Assembly (NCBI GenBank): GCA_020859945.1
Contig: JAJBVG010000019.1
Span: 1 to 64,000 of the forward strand
Source of the DNA: Clostridiales bacterium
Lineage (GTDB): Bacteria > Bacillota > Clostridia > Oscillospirales > Oscillospiraceae
DNA length: 64,000 bases
Reading direction: 5' to 3'
In this document: positions 9,099-17,996 of the stretch, piece by piece
Numbering within the stretch: the stretch's first letter is position 1
Layout: every line of letters begins with the position of its first letter
Program-made: the position numbers and the translations under genes
The notes under the pieces: model-generated
Database searches by the model: none
Seen by the model: the letters and a program-made list of their open reading frames with translations, nothing else
Told to the model about the DNA's origin: nothing

Positions 9099-9872
9099 AT
9101 GACGAAGGATGAGAAGAGCGCCTGTGACGCTGATACTAATTCAGGAGAAAAATTACATCAAAACCAGTCGATAAAGTCAGAAGATACCAATGAATATAAG
9201 GAAACGGATAGAATAATCTCGTGCAGGGCTTATGCTACTGTTCGGTTCCAACACTGTGACACTAATACTAATTCAGGAGAAAAATTATATCCAAATCAGT
9301 CGATAAAGCCAGAAGATACCAATGAATATAAGGAAATGGACAAAATATTCACATGCAGGACTTATGCCGCCGTTCGGCTTCGACGGAATGAAATGTGGTT
9401 GCAATGGATTAGCATATATTATTCTTGTTTTACCGCTATTCTTGCACTGCTCTCTCTCCGAGAAGGATCTTCTTTTTTGAATGTTCCCGCTGCGATTTTT
9501 ACAGTTACAGTTGCCATGCTAGTGATTTTTGCAAATGCGCAAAAGTATGGTTCTAGGGCAAATGATTTAGCTGTGAATTGCAACGATATGAGAATGACGT
9601 TAAGAAGATTCAAGGAAGCGCTTCAAAATGGTGAAAAAGAAATCGTTAATGAAGAATATGCCAAGTTTATTGAGCAGTTAGCTGACAGCGAACAGCATTA
9701 TCCAGTCGATGAGTACAAATATGGCTGCAATCAGGACGGTAGAAAAGGAAGGTTCAACAAATTTTGCTGGTATTCCTATCTCACTTTATATACTTTATTT
9801 ATCTTATGTTTGTTTGGTATTCCAGTGCTTTTTATTTGTGTCTATTGGGTACAGTTACTCACCTTGTTGTAA
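9099..9872 (+). CDS. SLATT-like two-TM membrane protein (putative stand-alone defence effector) with duplicated N-terminal segment
   Basis: Two hydrophobic segments (ISIYYSCFTAILALL...VTVAMLVIFANA), Y-rich linker, C-terminal TM pair; 44-aa N-terminal tandem repeat; AT-rich codon usage. Confidence 0.5.
   Translation: MTKDEKSACDADTNSGEKLHQNQSIKSEDTNEYKETDRIISCRAYATVRFQHCDTNTNSGEKLYPNQSIKPEDTNEYKEMDKIFTCRTYAAVRLRRNEMWLQWISIYYSCFTAILALLSLREGSSFLNVPAAIFTVTVAMLVIFANAQKYGSRANDLAVNCNDMRMTLRRFKEALQNGEKEIVNEEYAKFIEQLADSEQHYPVDEYKYGCNQDGRKGRFNKFCWYSYLTLYTLFILCLFGIPVLFICVYWVQLLTLL
9123..9375 (+). repeat. Tandem duplication, 132-bp period, inside the SLATT-like ORF
   Basis: tgtgacgctgatactaattcagg (9123) and tgtgacactaatactaattcagg (9255) start two homologous units; period 132 = 44 codons. 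Confidence 0.9.
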
Positions 9873-9957
9873 TTATAGTTTTAACGCCTTATTTTACCTA
9901 TGCTTATCCAAAGGGCAACAGCCAAAGGTCAGCCGCCCTTTCCTTACCAGATGTAAA

Positions 9958-9995
9958 GAGACCGCACCGGAACACTATGGCCCGGCACGGTCTTT
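9958..9995. terminator. Bidirectional terminator
   Basis: agaccgcaccgg...cccggcacggtct followed by tttt. Confidence 0.6.
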
Positions 9996-10013
9996 TTACG
10001 CGATTTGGGAGGT

Positions 10014-10493
10014 TCAGCGGCGTTCCAGCTCCGCCGCCATATTTTTTACCATTTTTTCCTGGGTGGGGAGCATCCGCCGGTAGGTCGCCCGGTAGTCCTT
10101 CAAAGCCTGCTCCAGCCGGGACCGGGAGAGGTAGGGCAGCAGCGGCTCCAGCATCAGCTCCGCCGCCATCCTGGTCCACTCCGCTGCATCACCGCTTTTG
10201 CCGGAGCGCAGCACCAGCAGAATGTCTGCGGCCTGGTCCGCCCATTGGTCGGGGGCCTCCAGCTCCGCCAGCGTTTCAGCCAACTCCTGGGTCAGCTGGC
10301 CCACGTGTTCGATAAATTTCTGGTGCATCGGGTCGTTGGCCACGCTGTCCCCCGAAAAGTAGCTCCGCAGCGCACCGAACAGCCCGCTTTCCTGCTTGAG
10401 AGCCAAATAGTCCGCTTCGTATTTGCTGTACGCCTGCCGCAGACTGACCAGAAGCTGGTCGGCCTGATAACCCGCCTGATTGTTTTCGTCCAT
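10014..10493 (-). CDS. Hypothetical protein
   Basis: Intact ORF with plausible start; no family recognised. Confidence 0.65.
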   Translation of the reverse strand: MDENNQAGYQADQLLVSLRQAYSKYEADYLALKQESGLFGALRSYFSGDSVANDPMHQKFIEHVGQLTQELAETLAELEAPDQWADQAADILLVLRSGKSGDAAEWTRMAAELMLEPLLPYLSRSRLEQALKDYRATYRRMLPTQEKMVKNMAAELERR

Positions 10494-10591
10494 TGTCGCC
10501 GCCGCCTTTTGTCGATATTACTGTTATTTTACCATCCTGTCTGCAAAATCGCAACCATAAATCACGTAAAACGCGGTTTTCACGGATTTTT

Positions 10592-11119
10592 TTACCGTTT
10601 CACGGCCACCTGGCAGCTTTCCAGCACGTTCAGCGCCGCCTCATGCTTTTCCGGGGTGACGCCTGCGCAGCAGGCGGCGTCCACCGACACCGGGACTTCC
10701 GGCATGGCGGCTTTGAGCAACAGCGCGTTGGACACCACGCAGATGTCCGTGCAAAGCCCCACCAGCTCCACGGAATCCACGCCGCCCTTCGCGTTCAGCG
10801 CCGCCAGGTCCGCGGCCAGCGCGGTGCTGCCGAAGCAGGGCTTTTCGTAGACCTTCGCCTCGCGGACGGCGGGGAGAGCCAGCAGGGAAGGGGCCAGTTG
10901 CCAGCCCTCTGTGCCCTTGATGCAGTGGGGGACGGGCAGATTTCTGCCCTCCTGGGTGTCCATGTAATCCGCGCCGTGGGTGTCCTTGGTTACCAAGAGC
11001 GTTCCGTCAAACTGCCGCACCTTTTCGACCAGGCGGGGCAGCATCTCCTGGGCTTCGGCGGTGCCCAGCGCGCCGTCCACGAAATCGTTCTGTACGTCCA
11101 CAAGGATGAGATAGTTCAT
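10592..11119 (-). CDS. pncA: Nicotinamidase / isochorismatase family hydrolase
   Basis: MNYLILVDVQNDFVDGALGT; GLCTDICVVSNAL motif. Confidence 0.85.
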   Translation of the reverse strand: MNYLILVDVQNDFVDGALGTAEAQEMLPRLVEKVRQFDGTLLVTKDTHGADYMDTQEGRNLPVPHCIKGTEGWQLAPSLLALPAVREAKVYEKPCFGSTALAADLAALNAKGGVDSVELVGLCTDICVVSNALLLKAAMPEVPVSVDAACCAGVTPEKHEAALNVLESCQVAVKR

Positions 11120-11295
11120 GTTCTGTACCAACCTTTCTAATAGGGTGGGATGGTCTGTCAGGTTGACATCTATTTTACGCTGCCTTGCGGCAAAATGCAA
11201 CCCGCAGCCGCCAGGTTTCCCCTTGACAGGCCAGAGGATAGATGGTATCATGTTAACACTGTAGGAGTGCAATCAAAACAGTGAAGGTGGATACT

Positions 11296-12402
11296 ATGAA
11301 AAAAATCACTCTTTTCCTAGCGGCAGCGCTGCTGTTCCTGCTGTGCGGCTGCGGGGGCAGCGGCGAGACTGACGCGGATTACATCGCGCTTTCGGGAACG
11401 GTGAGCAGCGTCTCGGAACACGAGCTGACCATCGACATCACAGAGGGGGAGGTCCTCGCCTCCGGTTCGGTGATCGCTATTTTCCCGGACGCCATAGAGC
11501 TGGAGGTGTCCGAAGGGGACGTGGTCCAGATTTGGTATGACGGGGAAATGATGACCAGCGAGCCACCCCAGGTCAACGCGGTCAGTTATGAGATCTTGCA
11601 GGAGGGAGCAGAGGGGGACGAATCCTCTGCGGAACTGGAGACGGCGGAGGAGTCCACCACCGTCCAGGTGCTGGAGGAACCGGCGACAGTAGCCACGGCC
11701 ACGGAGTTGACGCCGGACGAGGCGATGGAGTTGGAACTGTCCACCGGGACGGCCCAGGTGCTGGTCAACACAGCGGAGGTGAACGGGAACGTCTCCATTT
11801 CCCTGTGCCTGGACGATATGGTGGTGGAAATTGGTGAGTTTGGCCGCCTGGGGAGCGCCTGGCTGCTGGGTCTCGCGGATGGCCGCAGCTTTGTGCTGCT
11901 GGATGCGGATTACGCCTCGGACGACTACGTCACCTTCCTGTTTGAACTGACGGACGGAGAGCTGGTGGAGCAGAGCCGGTTGGAGGACGTGAGCCTGCAA
12001 TCCGCCACCGTGAGCGCGGAGCAGTTCCACCTCCGGGTCCATGTGGACGTGCTGGGCAGCTACGATTCCTTTATGGACTACGTCATCGACGACGCTGGGA
12101 CGCTGCAAGCCACGGGTAATTTCTACGAAATTCCCACGGACGACAGCGACTGGCACCTGATCACGGTGACAAAAGAGGTCCCCGTGACGATGGACGGGCA
12201 GGAAACTACGCTTTCTGCGGGAACTCAAATTCGTATCATAGGCACAGACAACCAGTCAACGGCTTATTTCCGCGTGGAGGACACCGGGGAGGAAGGCAGC
12301 ATCACCTATGTGCGGGGAGACGGCGCGGAGGACACCTACACGCTGTACATCGACGGAATTTCCGAGTACGATTATTTTGATATGCTGCCCTACGCGGGAT
12401 AA
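11296..12402 (+). CDS. Predicted lipoprotein of unknown function
   Basis: MKKITLFLAAALLFLLCGCGG lipobox signal. Confidence 0.75.
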   Translation: MKKITLFLAAALLFLLCGCGGSGETDADYIALSGTVSSVSEHELTIDITEGEVLASGSVIAIFPDAIELEVSEGDVVQIWYDGEMMTSEPPQVNAVSYEILQEGAEGDESSAELETAEESTTVQVLEEPATVATATELTPDEAMELELSTGTAQVLVNTAEVNGNVSISLCLDDMVVEIGEFGRLGSAWLLGLADGRSFVLLDADYASDDYVTFLFELTDGELVEQSRLEDVSLQSATVSAEQFHLRVHVDVLGSYDSFMDYVIDDAGTLQATGNFYEIPTDDSDWHLITVTKEVPVTMDGQETTLSAGTQIRIIGTDNQSTAYFRVEDTGEEGSITYVRGDGAEDTYTLYIDGISEYDYFDMLPYAG

Positions 12403-12435
12403 AGTTCGATTTCCACATCCTGTTGACACAGAACA

Positions 12436-12484
12436 AACCCCCTCTCGGACCTGGCAACGCCGGATTCGGGAGGGGGTTATTAGT
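12436..12484. terminator. Terminator between lipoprotein and Fe-ADH genes
   Basis: aacccccT...agggggtt hairpin. Confidence 0.65.
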
Positions 12485-12495
12485 TTTGGGGAATT

Positions 12496-13614
12496 TTACC
12501 GCATGGACTGGTACATCTCGTCCAGCATGGCATCGGTGATCTCTACCGGGTTGTTGTACAGGTTGGGATGGCGGCTGATGCGGACCAAGTCGGCAACCTG
12601 CTCGTCAGTCAGATTGTACTCCTTCAAGTCGGTGCGCAGGCCCACGTCCACTTTCAGCTGGTGAATGGCGTCGGCCATGTCGTACATATCCTTGAAGCCC
12701 AAGTCGCGGGCGAAGGCGTGGATGCGCCCGTCCTGAGCGTCGGCGTTGATGCGGGCAAAGTAGTCCAGGGTCAGGCCGCAGGCTTCGCCGTGGGGGATGT
12801 GCAGCAGGTTGGTCAGCGGGAAGGAGCAGGCGTGGGAGCTGGTGGTCTTGGGCAGGGTGAAGGCCAGACCAGCGATGACGGACGCCTCGGCCATCTTGGA
12901 CCGGGCCTCCTGATTCTCCGGCTCCTTGACGGCGGTGCGCAGGGTCTCAAAGACGATTTTCGCCGCGTGCAGTGCCAGCGCATCGCAGATGGGCTGATGT
13001 CCCTTGCTCCAGAAGCCCTCCACCGCATGGCACAGCACGTCGATGCCGGTGCTGGCGGTCATGTAAGGGGGCAGGGTGTAGGTCAACTCCGGGTCGATGA
13101 GGGCGATGGCGGGGTAAAAGGCGTTGGAGTTGATGGGGCCTTTCTTGCCCAGCGCCTTGTCGCTGAGGACGGAGACGCAGGTGACCTCGCTGCCGGTACC
13201 GGCAGTGGTGGGGATGGCCACCAGGGGCAGATGCTCCTGGGGCATGGGGATGCCGGTGCCGTGGTACTTGCGGATGGAGTCCTCAGTGAAGCAGACAGAG
13301 CCGGAGGCTTTGGCGCAATCCAGCGCGCTGCCGCCGCCCAGGGCCACCAGGAAGTCGATGTTGTTGTCCCGAATCTGCTGGGCGCAGGCGTCCACCTCGG
13401 TGACCTCCGGGTTGGGGGAGACCTGGCTGTAAATGCCCACCAGTGCTCCGTCGCTGGCGGCGACGATCTGCTCCGCCAGGCCGCTCTTCATAAAGAAGGG
13501 GTCGCTGACCAGCAGGCCGCGGTTACAGTGCAAGCTCTCGGCAACGCTTTTCAGGTCCTTCACGATGCCCGCGCCAAAGCGGATGGTGACAGGCTGTAAA
13601 TATTCCCATTCCAT
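12496..13614 (-). CDS. Iron-containing (type III) alcohol dehydrogenase
   Basis: ALGGGSALDCAK; TTAGTGSEVT; HAVEGFWSKGHQP; HACSFPLTNLLHIPHGEACG. Confidence 0.88.
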   Translation of the reverse strand: MEWEYLQPVTIRFGAGIVKDLKSVAESLHCNRGLLVSDPFFMKSGLAEQIVAASDGALVGIYSQVSPNPEVTEVDACAQQIRDNNIDFLVALGGGSALDCAKASGSVCFTEDSIRKYHGTGIPMPQEHLPLVAIPTTAGTGSEVTCVSVLSDKALGKKGPINSNAFYPAIALIDPELTYTLPPYMTASTGIDVLCHAVEGFWSKGHQPICDALALHAAKIVFETLRTAVKEPENQEARSKMAEASVIAGLAFTLPKTTSSHACSFPLTNLLHIPHGEACGLTLDYFARINADAQDGRIHAFARDLGFKDMYDMADAIHQLKVDVGLRTDLKEYNLTDEQVADLVRISRHPNLYNNPVEITDAMLDEMYQSMR

Positions 13615-13688
13615 GAGTGCTATCCTCCTAATGAATCAGATTTATAGAATCCGGCCCGCAGGGGAACTGCGGACCGGATTTGCAATGC

Positions 13689-14654
13689 TTATTTCCGGGC
13701 GAGGACCTTCTTGGTCTTGGCAACGATCTCGTCGGCGGTCAGGTTGAAGCGCTTGGCCAGGTAATCCACCTGTCCCACTTCACCGAACTCGTCCTGAACG
13801 CCCACCATCTCCAGGGGAGCGGGGCAGTTCAGCGCCAGGGCGGAGGCCACGGCGGAGCCGAGGCCGTTGCGGATGTTGTGGTTCTCGGCGGTGACGATAG
13901 CGCCGGTTTCCTTGGCGGCGGCCACCACAGCGGCCTCATCCAGGGGCTTCAGGCACCACATATCCACCACCCGGGCGGAAATGCCCTCGGCGGCCAGCAG
14001 GTCGGCAGCTTTCAGCGCCTCGGCCACCAGGTAGCCGATGGCGAAGATGGTCACGTCGGTGCCCTCCCGCAGCAGGCAGGACTTACCCACGGCGAACTCG
14101 CTCTCCGCCTCGTAGATGACGGGGGCGGGCTTCCGGTGCAGACGGATGTACCAGGTGCCGTAGGTCTCCTTGGCCAGACGAACGATTTTGCCCAGGGAGA
14201 CGGCGTCGCAGGCTTCCACCACGGTCATTTCGGGGATGGTGGACATGATGCCCAGGTCCTCAAAGGGCATATGGGTGCCGCCGTTCAGGGCGGCGGTGAT
14301 GCCGGGGTCGGAACCCACCACTTTCACATTCTGCTTGGCATAGGCGCAGGACATAAAAATCTGGTCACAGGCACGACGGGAGGCGAAGGGGCCGAAGGTA
14401 TGGGTGAAGGGGATGAAGCCGCGGGAGGACAGACCGGCGGCCACGCCGATCATATTGGCCTCCTGCACGCCGCAGTCAAAGGTCCGCTCAGGATACGCCG
14501 CGCGGAAGGGCTTGGTGCCCGCCGCGTTCATCAGGTCGGCGTCCAGCACTACGACGCGGTTATCTTCTCCGGCCATCTCCAGCAGGGTGTCGCAGAACAC
14601 CTTGCGCAGCTCGACCTTGCCCATCTCATGGGTGGCAGCAACTTTTACGCTCAT
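13689..14654 (-). CDS. Transketolase C-terminal subunit
   Basis: Pyr/C-terminal domain: DADLMNAAGT, FDCGVQEANMIGVAAGLSSRGFIPF, THMPFEDLGIM. Confidence 0.88.
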   Translation of the reverse strand: MSVKVAATHEMGKVELRKVFCDTLLEMAGEDNRVVVLDADLMNAAGTKPFRAAYPERTFDCGVQEANMIGVAAGLSSRGFIPFTHTFGPFASRRACDQIFMSCAYAKQNVKVVGSDPGITAALNGGTHMPFEDLGIMSTIPEMTVVEACDAVSLGKIVRLAKETYGTWYIRLHRKPAPVIYEAESEFAVGKSCLLREGTDVTIFAIGYLVAEALKAADLLAAEGISARVVDMWCLKPLDEAAVVAAAKETGAIVTAENHNIRNGLGSAVASALALNCPAPLEMVGVQDEFGEVGQVDYLAKRFNLTADEIVAKTKKVLARK

Positions 14655-14673
14655 GACAGTCGTCCTCCTTCGC

Positions 14674-15504
14674 TCAAAGGGCCTGGAGCTGGGCGTCCAG
14701 CTCGGCCAGGGCCTCGTCCACCATCTCGGCGGTAACAGGCATATTGTGGGAACCCAACGCGCCCTCGATTTTGCTGTAGCCCTTGCCCTTGACGGTGCTC
14801 AGCACGATGACGGAGGGCTTGCCGCTCTGGGCCTTGGCGTTGGCAATGGCCGCGGCGATCTGCTCCACGTCGTTGCCGTCCTCCACGGTCTGGGCGTACC
14901 AGCCGAAGCTGTCGAACTTCTGGGCGATGTCGCCCAGGGCGCACAGATTCTGCACGTAGTCGTCAATCTGGCACTTGTTGTAGTCCACGAAGGCGATGAC
15001 CTTGGTGAGCTTTTTCGCGGCAGCAAAGAGCGCGGCCTCCCAGACCTGGCCCTCTTCGATCTCGCCGTCGCCCATAATCAGGTAAGTATAGTTGTCATAC
15101 CCCTTGAGGCGGTTGGCGCAGGCGATGCCCATGGCGGAGCTGGCGCCCTGGCCCAGGGAACCGGTGGTCATGTCGATGCCGGGGGTGCGGTTCATGTCGC
15201 AGTGGCTGGGCAGGTTGGTGCCGGGCTTGTTCAGGGTGCTGAGCATTTCCATGGGGAAATAGCCCTTCAACGCCAGGGTGGAGTAGACAGCGGGTCCGGC
15301 GTGGCCCTTGGAGACCACCAACATGTCCCGGTCGTCCTTCTTGGGGTCGCTGGGGTCGATGTTCATCTCGCCGCTGTACAGCACGGCCAGCACATCCACG
15401 ATGGACAGCGCGCCACCGATGTGGCCCACGCCCAGGTTGCCGATGCACTTGATGGTTTCCTTGCGAATGTCAATCGCAAATTTTTTGACTTCGTTCACAT
15501 TCAT
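14674..15504 (-). CDS. Transketolase N-terminal (TPP-binding) subunit
   Basis: VSKGHAGPAVYSTLALKGY; TGSLGQGASSAMGIA; MGDGEIEEGQVWEA. Confidence 0.88.
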   Translation of the reverse strand: MNVNEVKKFAIDIRKETIKCIGNLGVGHIGGALSIVDVLAVLYSGEMNIDPSDPKKDDRDMLVVSKGHAGPAVYSTLALKGYFPMEMLSTLNKPGTNLPSHCDMNRTPGIDMTTGSLGQGASSAMGIACANRLKGYDNYTYLIMGDGEIEEGQVWEAALFAAAKKLTKVIAFVDYNKCQIDDYVQNLCALGDIAQKFDSFGWYAQTVEDGNDVEQIAAAIANAKAQSGKPSVIVLSTVKGKGYSKIEGALGSHNMPVTAEMVDEALAELDAQLQAL

Positions 15505-15533
15505 AGCAATGCGTCCTTTCCGATGTTGCGGCC

Positions 15534-16022
15534 TCAGCCGTAAATCTCCTGCTCCACAGCCTGAACCTTCTCCTTCGCGCCTTTCAGGAACTCCTGACGC
15601 CAAGGCTCCAGGTCCTGTCCAAACTCGGTGGTCAGGAAGGTGTCCACCATCTGGAGCGGCATGGACAGGGCGCTGTCGTCACAGGTGAGCTTGCAGCCGC
15701 CCATGGTCATGATGTTGGCGTCGTTGATGGCGCGGCACATCTTGGCGTCGTAGGTGTCGCTGCAGAGGACAGCGTAGACGCCCTTATACTTGTTGGCCAG
15801 GATCTCCATGCCTGCGCCTGTGCCGCAGATCAGGATGCCCCGCTCAAATTCACCGCTGGAGACGCGGGAAGCCACGGCAGGCGCCGTCACGAAGAAGGGC
15901 TTCACATGATCCAGGTCCTGGGTGCCGCCATCCTCCACTTCGTACCCTTGGGCGATCAGGTGGGCCTTGACCGTCTCTTTCAGGGTAAAGCCGGACTTGT
16001 CCGAGCCGATGATCACTTTCAT
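15534..16022 (-). CDS. RpiB/LacA/LacB-family sugar isomerase, divergent
   Basis: MKVIIGSDKSGFTLKETVKAHL...GILICGTGAGMEILANKYKGVYAVLC; canonical SDHAG position reads SDKSG. Confidence 0.82.
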   Translation of the reverse strand: MKVIIGSDKSGFTLKETVKAHLIAQGYEVEDGGTQDLDHVKPFFVTAPAVASRVSSGEFERGILICGTGAGMEILANKYKGVYAVLCSDTYDAKMCRAINDANIMTMGGCKLTCDDSALSMPLQMVDTFLTTEFGQDLEPWRQEFLKGAKEKVQAVEQEIYG

Positions 16023-16052
16023 AACACATTCTCCTTTTCTGCTTAAAAATTC

Positions 16053-16982
16053 TTATTCTTCCACTGGAGCGGCTTGGCGCCGGTTTTCCAGTAAAATACC
16101 AACTGCTCCGGCCAGGACCACCGCCATGCCCAGGTACTGGGAGGGCACCATCACCTCGCCAAACAGGACGAAGGTAATAAGCGTTGCCACCACCGGCATC
16201 AGCAGCAGGAAGGTCTTGACCAGCCAAACGGGATAGTTCCGCAGGTTATAATAGTACACCACGTAAATGAGCGTCTGCCCCAGGCCCGCCAGAGCCAGGG
16301 CCAGGGCTGCGTAGGGGTTGGTCAGCACCACGCTGAACTGCCCCAGTGTTCCCATCACCAGCGAGGTGATGAGGAAGAGGATCAGCGTGACAAAGTTGTT
16401 GTAGTAGGCCACCACGTCGTCACAGACGGGGTTGACCTTGTCCAGCTCCACGCTTTTGATGACAAAGGCGTTGCAGGAGACAAAGAAGGCGCTGAGCAGG
16501 AAGAAGATGTTGCCCGGGTCGGCGATGCGGAAGGAGGCGAAGTCAAATCCCATCACCACGAACACGCCCACCAGCATGACGAAGGTATACAGCCACGCCC
16601 GCAGGGTGAACCGCTGCTTGTAGATAAAGACGGACATCACATTGACCATCAGCACGTCGCATTTCAGCAGGGCTGTGCCGCTGGCCGCCGAGGACAGGGA
16701 CAGGCCGATGAACGCCGTGAAGTCCAGCAGAAAGCCCAGCGTGCCGATGAGCAGCAGACGGGGGAGAACGCCGTGGACCTGCGTCAGAAGCGGAAATTCT
16801 TTCTTTTTCAGCATGATGATGGTCAGCAGCACCAGCGTCACCAGTCGGATGCCCACCCCGGAGGTGAAAACCGAGGTGTAACCCACCCACTGCTGGCTGG
16901 CCACATAGTAGCTGCCCCAAATCACCGGCAAAATCAGCAGGGAAGTCAGGGAGTTCTTGGATGTCTCCATCTTGCGCACCAT
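16053..16982 (-). CDS. DMT/EamA-family transporter
   Basis: About ten TM segments; internal duplication typical of EamA family. Confidence 0.8.
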   Translation of the reverse strand: MVRKMETSKNSLTSLLILPVIWGSYYVASQQWVGYTSVFTSGVGIRLVTLVLLTIIMLKKKEFPLLTQVHGVLPRLLLIGTLGFLLDFTAFIGLSLSSAASGTALLKCDVLMVNVMSVFIYKQRFTLRAWLYTFVMLVGVFVVMGFDFASFRIADPGNIFFLLSAFFVSCNAFVIKSVELDKVNPVCDDVVAYYNNFVTLILFLITSLVMGTLGQFSVVLTNPYAALALALAGLGQTLIYVVYYYNLRNYPVWLVKTFLLLMPVVATLITFVLFGEVMVPSQYLGMAVVLAGAVGILLENRRQAAPVEE

Positions 16983-17049
16983 CCTTATTTGACGCTTGGG
17001 AGAAGAAACCTTCCATAATTGATTAAAACGTCAAATTAATTATAGTCTG

Positions 17050-17078
17050 ATAATAGCGCATTGGAGAAAAATTGTCAA
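17050..17078 (-). promoter_or_regulatory. Promoter for the DMT-RpiB-transketolase-ADH operon
   Basis: Minus strand TTGACA - 17 nt - TATTAT. Confidence 0.6.
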
Positions 17079-17144
17079 CTACCTTAACTAAAGAATTTCT
17101 AGAATTTATCCGTGGCGAAGGAGACCAGCGTACGATTTACCAAC

Positions 17145-17172
17145 AAACCCCCGGTTGACCGACCAGGGGTTT
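17145..17172. terminator. Terminator downstream of Nif3-like gene
   Basis: aaacccc...ggggttt hairpin. Confidence 0.6.
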
Positions 17173-17185
17173 GCTTATATTTCTA

Positions 17186-17983
17186 TTATATGGTATACGA
17201 CAGCGCCTCCCGGTGGCGGCGGGAGGGCAACACCTCCACGTCGGGGAAAGCCTCTCGCAGCCATTCCGTCACCTGCTCCATCACCGGGTTCTCGGTGGGG
17301 TAGTGTCCGGCGTCGATGAGGTTGACGCCGTAGTCCTTGGCAGCCAGGAAGTGGTCGTATTTCAGGTCGGCGGTGACGAAGGTATCGCACCCGGCCTGTA
17401 CCGCCAGGTCCAGCATGCTGCCGCAGGAGCCGCCGCCCACGGCCACCCGTTCCACGGGCCGCCCGGCGTCATAATACCGCAGCCCGTTGGGACGGAGCGC
17501 CTCTTTCAGGCGCTGCAAGTAGTCCTCCAGCGGCACCGGGGTGGGGAGCCGCCCCACCCGGCCAATGCCGTAGGGCCGACCCTGGCCGTCTGTGCCCATC
17601 TGCTCCAGCTGGCCCACGTTGGTCAGGCCGCAAAGCGCCGCCAATACGTCGTTGACCCCGCCGGGGCAGGCGTCCAGGCAGGTGTGGCAGCAGATGGCCG
17701 CGATGTGGTGTTCCGCCAGCAGCAGCAGGCGCTTGCCCGTGTAATTGCCGTCCTCGGCCTGCTTCACCGGGTCGAAAATCACCGGATGGTGGGAGACGAT
17801 GAGCTGGCAGCCCAACTCCGCCGCCTCCCCGATGGTCTCCGGGGTGATGTCCAGACAGGTCAAAATGCGCTCCACCGGAGCCTCCCGGTGGCCCACCAGC
17901 AGGCCGGAGTTGTCCCACGGCTCCTGCATCTGGAACGGTGCGCGCCGGTCCATCAGCTCATACACCGCCTGTACGGTCGTCAT
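17186..17983 (-). CDS. Nif3-like dinuclear metal centre hexameric protein
   Basis: EPWDNSGLLVG; ISHHPVIFDPVK; VAVGGGSCGSM; DAGHYPTENPV. Confidence 0.92.
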   Translation of the reverse strand: MTTVQAVYELMDRRAPFQMQEPWDNSGLLVGHREAPVERILTCLDITPETIGEAAELGCQLIVSHHPVIFDPVKQAEDGNYTGKRLLLLAEHHIAAICCHTCLDACPGGVNDVLAALCGLTNVGQLEQMGTDGQGRPYGIGRVGRLPTPVPLEDYLQRLKEALRPNGLRYYDAGRPVERVAVGGGSCGSMLDLAVQAGCDTFVTADLKYDHFLAAKDYGVNLIDAGHYPTENPVMEQVTEWLREAFPDVEVLPSRRHREALSYTI

Positions 17984-17996
17984 ATGCTCACGCTCC

